From contig CAZVOD010000009.1 in the NCBI GenBank assembly GCA_964628385.1, positions 1 through 64,000 on the forward strand: a stretch of DNA of 64,000 nucleotides. Reading direction: 5' to 3'. The notes beneath the pieces were generated by a model. The model saw nothing but the letters and a program-made list of their open reading frames with translations, had not been told where the DNA came from and ran no database searches. Of this stretch, positions 60,494 through 64,000 are shown one piece after another. Each line of letters begins with the position of its first letter. Within the stretch, counting starts at the first letter, position 1. The stretch is from JANQPA01 sp964628385. Lineage in GTDB: Bacteria; Bacteroidota; Bacteroidia; Chitinophagales; Saprospiraceae. Made by a program: the position numbers and the translations under genes.

Positions 60494-60997
60494 ATGAATG
60501 ATACCAATCACCACATTTTTGCATTGCTTATATTCAGTCTTTTATTTTCTTTTCAGGCCTGTGAAAAGAAAACCTCTACTGATTTTATTGGAAAATACTT
60601 CGAACCAACCAGCAATCCCTATCCTTCCGGCGACCCTGAGTTTGCGGCATCAAATATTAGACAACAAGCGGTAAGGCTCTACCAGCAGAAAAACTACGAA
60701 CAAGCAATTGTACTTTTTGATGTTATTTTGCCCAATTCCCTGGATGATAAGGAGCGCATGATGTGGCTTTTTTACAAAGCCAATGCGCAGCTAGCCACCC
60801 AACAGGTCGATAATGCACAACAAACGCTGGAATATATCGATAAATATTCTAGCCTTTTCAGCGACCGACAGTGGCTAATGGCCTTGATTTATGCACAAAA
60901 CGGTAATAGAAAAAAAGCCAATGCCTTACTATCGGGCCTCAAGGATGATCCTAAACTGGGCGACAAGGCCAGACGGGTACTTGAGGAAAACTGGTAA
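60494..60997 (+). CDS. TPR-like lipoprotein, unknown
   Basis: 167 residues from the ATG at 60494 (MNDTNHHIFALLIFSLLF), where a lipobox-like SFQAC gives Cys25 as the lipidated residue; the frame opens earlier at 60449 but that part overlaps the terminator. Two to three tetratricopeptide-like helix pairs follow: NIRQQAVRLYQQKNYEQAIV, ERMMWLFYKANAQLATQQVD and RQWLMALIYAQNGNRKKANA. Such proteins hold partners in the envelope. Convergent with the DNA ligase gene; the ends are 7 bases apart. Confidence 0.8.
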   Translation: MNDTNHHIFALLIFSLLFSFQACEKKTSTDFIGKYFEPTSNPYPSGDPEFAASNIRQQAVRLYQQKNYEQAIVLFDVILPNSLDDKERMMWLFYKANAQLATQQVDNAQQTLEYIDKYSSLFSDRQWLMALIYAQNGNRKKANALLSGLKDDPKLGDKARRVLEENW

Positions 60998-61004
60998 GTT
61001 CTTT

Positions 61005-63140
61005 TTATCCAATAAGTTGTGCAAATGCATCCTCTGTCAGTATTTGCACACTACCCAGTTCTCTGGCTTTCTTTAATTTAGAACCTGCTTTTTCGCCCAC
61101 TACCAAAACATCGAGATTCTTGCTTACTGCACTGATATTTTTTGCTCCGGCAGCTTCTGCCTTCTGCTGAGCCTCTTTTCGACTCATAGTTTGCAGCGAT
61201 CCGGTAAATAAAATCGTTTTGCCAAATAATGGCCCATCGGTAACAGCAAGCTTCGGTTGGTCCTCCTCGTTGGGCTTCATATTTACCCCCAACTCTTCCA
61301 TCTCTTTTAATAATGCAATATTTTGGGGTTGATGAAAAAAGTCAGCAATGCTTTGCGCAACCACCGGGCCAATGTCTTTCAGATTAGTAAATTGTTCGGC
61401 AGTCCAATCTTTAAGCTCCATCACATGATCTATTTCGGCAGCCAGGAGTTTGGATGCTTTTTGTCCTAAATGATGAATACTTAGGCTGTGTAACAATCGA
61501 TGTACCGGATTATTTTTGGCCTTTTCAATGGAGGCCTTTAGATTATCTACTGATTTTTTTCCAAAACCTTCCAGCTGTTCGATAGCCTCGTAGTCTAGTC
61601 TATAAACATCAGCAATACTGCGTAGCCATCCCAACTCATAAAAGCGTTCAATGATAGATTTTCCTAATCCATCAATGTCCATGGCAGTTTTAGAAACATG
61701 AAAAATAATACGTTGTAAATCCTGTACCCCACAGACACAATTTGGACAACGCCATGCCGCTTCGCCTTCCTCTCTTACCAATTCCACTGGCGTATCCGTA
61801 TAGTTAACGGGACAAAATTCCGGGAACACTATTGACTCTTCACTACCGTCTCTAAGGTCATCAAGAGCTTTTACAATGTATGGAATCACATCACCGGCCC
61901 GTTCTACCAGAACCATATCTCCCAGCCTTAGATCTTTTGTTTTAATAAAATCCTCATTGTGCAGAGAAATAGAAGAAACAGTTACGCCAGCCAGTTGTAC
62001 CGGTTCAATTTTAGCTACCGGAGTGATCGATCCAATTTTACCCACCTGATATTCCACATTGACCAAGCGGGAAGTCGCCTGCTTGGCTTTGAATTTGTAG
62101 GCAATCGCCCAACGCGGGTGATGAGCAGTATACCCAGCCCTTTCCTGCAATACCCGATCATTTAATTTTACCACCATTCCATCAATCTCATAGGGATAAG
62201 CCTCCCGCTTTTCTTCCCATGCCTGACAAAAAGCAATAGCTTCATTGATATTTTTACACAACTTACGCTCCTGCCTGGGTACTTTAAAGCCCAGAGATTC
62301 CATGTACTCCAAACTTTCATAGTGTGTCCTGAACTGATCAATTTTATTGTTACCGTTTTCATCAACCGCAAAGGCAAGTGTATAAATAAAAGCTTCCAGT
62401 CCCCTTCGGTCTACTTCCTTGGGGTCTTTCATCCGCAGCCCTCCTGCAGCGGTATTCCGAGCATTGGCAAAGAGAGAAAGACCTTCTTTTTCTCGTTGTT
62501 TATTTATTTTTTGGAAAATATCTTTTCGAATCAATACCTCTCCTCTTAGTTCTACTTTTTGAATCCCTTTCTCTGAGAACTGCGCTGACAGGGGAACCGA
62601 GCGAATTACCCGGGCATTATTGGTTATTTTTTCTCCCTGCACGCCATTACCTCTGGTGGCCGCCCTCACTAATCGATCTTCTTCGTATACCAATGCTATG
62701 CTGCCTCCGTCAAATTTGGGCTCCACGGAATATTCCAAAGGCACAGAAGCATCCATATTGAGCAGGCGCTTTATTTGCTCATCCCAATCCTTGAGATCTT
62801 CAGCGTTGTAAGAATTACCCAGAGATAACATCGGTAAGAGATGATCCACCGACTGAAAATCAGAAGTCAGGTCATTGGAGACTCTCTGGGTAGGGGACTC
62901 GGATGAAAGATACTCCGGATGTTCTTCTTCTAATTTTTCCAGTAACTTAAAAAGCGAATCGTATTCAAAATCACTCAGTAAAGGATCGTTCAGGATATAG
63001 TAGCGCCACTCATGATAAACAATGAGCTGGCGGAGTTCTTCTATCTTTTCTTTTGCCGTCTGTTGATGAACCACGGAGCCTTCTTCCAAATACTGCTTTG
63101 ATTGTTCAAAAAATCGCTTCTGATCTTCTTGGCTATACAT
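61005..63140 (-). CDS. ligA: DNA ligase (NAD+)
   Basis: 711 residues. Seals nicks during replication and repair, using NAD+. The adenylation domain has the nucleotidyl Lys142 in EPKFDGGSIAL. OB-fold, zinc finger, HhH (LEGFGKKSVDNLKASIEKA) and a C-terminal BRCT domain (LFGKTILFTGSLQTMSRKEA) follow in order. The zinc finger differs from the classic form: the first pair is CPVN instead of CPxC, while the second half reads WRCPNCVCGVQ with three Cys. The gene starts 118 bases from the divergent PhyH-type gene. Confidence 0.96.
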   Translation of the reverse strand: MYSQEDQKRFFEQSKQYLEEGSVVHQQTAKEKIEELRQLIVYHEWRYYILNDPLLSDFEYDSLFKLLEKLEEEHPEYLSSESPTQRVSNDLTSDFQSVDHLLPMLSLGNSYNAEDLKDWDEQIKRLLNMDASVPLEYSVEPKFDGGSIALVYEEDRLVRAATRGNGVQGEKITNNARVIRSVPLSAQFSEKGIQKVELRGEVLIRKDIFQKINKQREKEGLSLFANARNTAAGGLRMKDPKEVDRRGLEAFIYTLAFAVDENGNNKIDQFRTHYESLEYMESLGFKVPRQERKLCKNINEAIAFCQAWEEKREAYPYEIDGMVVKLNDRVLQERAGYTAHHPRWAIAYKFKAKQATSRLVNVEYQVGKIGSITPVAKIEPVQLAGVTVSSISLHNEDFIKTKDLRLGDMVLVERAGDVIPYIVKALDDLRDGSEESIVFPEFCPVNYTDTPVELVREEGEAAWRCPNCVCGVQDLQRIIFHVSKTAMDIDGLGKSIIERFYELGWLRSIADVYRLDYEAIEQLEGFGKKSVDNLKASIEKAKNNPVHRLLHSLSIHHLGQKASKLLAAEIDHVMELKDWTAEQFTNLKDIGPVVAQSIADFFHQPQNIALLKEMEELGVNMKPNEEDQPKLAVTDGPLFGKTILFTGSLQTMSRKEAQQKAEAAGAKNISAVSKNLDVLVVGEKAGSKLKKARELGSVQILTEDAFAQLIG

Positions 63141-63258
63141 ACTGTTTTGATAAATTTGAGAAGAAATGCAAATTACGATTTAGTTGTTAAATATGAATGA
63201 AAATTGCTGGTAAGCTATATCTAAATCAATACCCCTCCACTACTCAAAAAGTAACTAT

Positions 63259-64000
63259 ATGATTTCCCTTGGCAAGATATTCAAAAAAAATACCGGATGG
63301 CTTCGCGAACTCAAAGCCGTTTATGCAATCAACAGCTGGTTGAACCGATCAGGGTTACAACACAATAAAGCGTTGTACAAAAAATATGGCCTCAACAGGA
63401 GTATCCTGGCACCCATTGGCAGCCATTCTTTTCCGGAAAAACACCCCGATATACCCTGGCTTGATCAGGAGAATGCTACTCAACACCTAAAAGAACATCC
63501 GGGCTTTCAGCAATTCGACGCTCGTATTCAGCAGGAGATGATCCGTTTTATTGAGGAAGGCTACATGATACTTAAAGGCTTTTACGCTGATGAAGAAGTA
63601 GATCAATACAATGCAGAGATAGACCGCCTGAGAAGTACTGCTACCATTGATTTCAATTATACCGGCCGCAAAATGATGGAAGCCTTTAAAGATTCCGATT
63701 ACATCAACCGGCAATTTTTTCGCAATGAAAAGCTACTTCAGATTTATAGTTTTTTGTTGGGAAAAAAAGTCATTCCATTTCAAACCATCAATTTCATCCA
63801 GGGGAGTGAACAGCGTTCTCATTCTGATTCTATCCACATGACGACCTACCCTGAGGGCTATCTGATAGCAGCGTGGACTGCTCTGGAAGATGTAAGCCCG
63901 GAAAATGGTACGATTCACTACTACCCCGGAAGCCATCGCCTTCCCTATCTGATGTGCCCGAACTATGATTCAGGGAATACCAGGTATCGCATTGGCAAGC
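63259..64000 (+). CDS. phytanoyl-CoA dioxygenase (PhyH) family protein, cut by the window end
   Basis: 247 codons are visible from the ATG at 63259 and the frame is still open at the last base. After an N-terminal leader with helices (LGKIFKKNTGWLRELKAVYA), the dioxygenase core shows FIEEGYMILKGFYADEEV and HSDSIHMTTYPEGYL, in which the H-x-D pair would bind Fe(II), then LEDVSPENGTIHYYPGSH. The second His should follow after the window edge. Fe(II)/2-oxoglutarate oxygenases of this family hydroxylate lipids or small metabolites. The substrate is unknown. Confidence 0.85.
   Translation, partial: MISLGKIFKKNTGWLRELKAVYAINSWLNRSGLQHNKALYKKYGLNRSILAPIGSHSFPEKHPDIPWLDQENATQHLKEHPGFQQFDARIQQEMIRFIEEGYMILKGFYADEEVDQYNAEIDRLRSTATIDFNYTGRKMMEAFKDSDYINRQFFRNEKLLQIYSFLLGKKVIPFQTINFIQGSEQRSHSDSIHMTTYPEGYLIAAWTALEDVSPENGTIHYYPGSHRLPYLMCPNYDSGNTRYRIGK

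Noticed and set aside
1..64000. tRNA, rRNA, CRISPR arrays, transposase or phage genes
   Set aside because: I looked through the spacers and frames for these and found nothing I could support; a covariance-model scan would be needed to exclude small RNAs.

Overview
The window looks like a chromosomal segment of a free-living Bacteroidota bacterium, probably of the Cytophagales or Saprospirales; the exact lineage cannot be settled from sequence alone. Evidence: a type IX secretion system (T9SS) type A sorting tail, a giant protein with a gliding-motility-associated (type B) C-terminal domain beside PorP/SprF-like and OmpA-like partners, many lipoproteins, weak or absent Shine-Dalgarno sites, a TAnnTTTG promoter-like box, and AT-rich spacers. 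I saw no rRNA, tRNA, CRISPR array or transposase gene.

Layout. 1-5460 (minus strand): a unit of two small secreted peptides with a conserved Cys pair followed by two tandemly duplicated beta-propeller lipoproteins, preceded by a 10-bp tandem repeat; then a MORN-repeat lipoprotein and a T9SS cargo protein. 5521-10754: cell-wall genes (a GH3-C/serine hydrolase lacking its GH3 barrel, and a PBP4-type carboxypeptidase) separated by a MITE-like element, then an NhaC antiporter. 10870-11655: wrecked Na+/Ca2+ exchanger. 11798-16158: tyrosine degradation (fumarylacetoacetase, homogentisate dioxygenase, HPPD) with a divergent Lrp regulator. 16423-28486: TlpA-like thioredoxin, a small membrane protein plus glycosyltransferase, RF-3, CPA1-type antiporter with RCK domain, SulP transporter, TetR regulator, amine oxidase.

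28578-41044: a T9SS surface-protein locus: a 2811-residue PKD/Ig-like protein with three apparently identical 471-bp internal repeats, an OmpA/PD40 protein and a PorP/SprF-like protein. 41927-48397: beta-helix protein, PLP-dependent Ser/Thr dehydratase, asparaginase-type Ntn hydrolase, and a two-gene ABC transporter. 48455-49110: acetamidase/formamidase pseudogene. 49126-52390: a kinase-RapZ fusion, ObgE and adenylate kinase. 52785-54708: sigma factor, anti-sigma-like protein and Spy/CpxP-like protein. 55046-64000: PBP1A, aconitase, a TPR-type lipoprotein, NAD+ DNA ligase and the start of a PhyH-type dioxygenase.

The genes show several working groups: tyrosine to fumarate plus acetoacetate, envelope building and turnover (PBP1A, PBP4, serine hydrolase, AmgK/RapZ-like protein), ion homeostasis, and T9SS surface display. 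Three kinds of non-coding structure stand out: a roughly 120-170 bp dispersed intergenic repeat at three loci, a 182-bp terminal-inverted-repeat element, and a cluster of long palindromes around 54755-54912. The best candidate for an undescribed system is the peptide-propeller unit at 37-3246.
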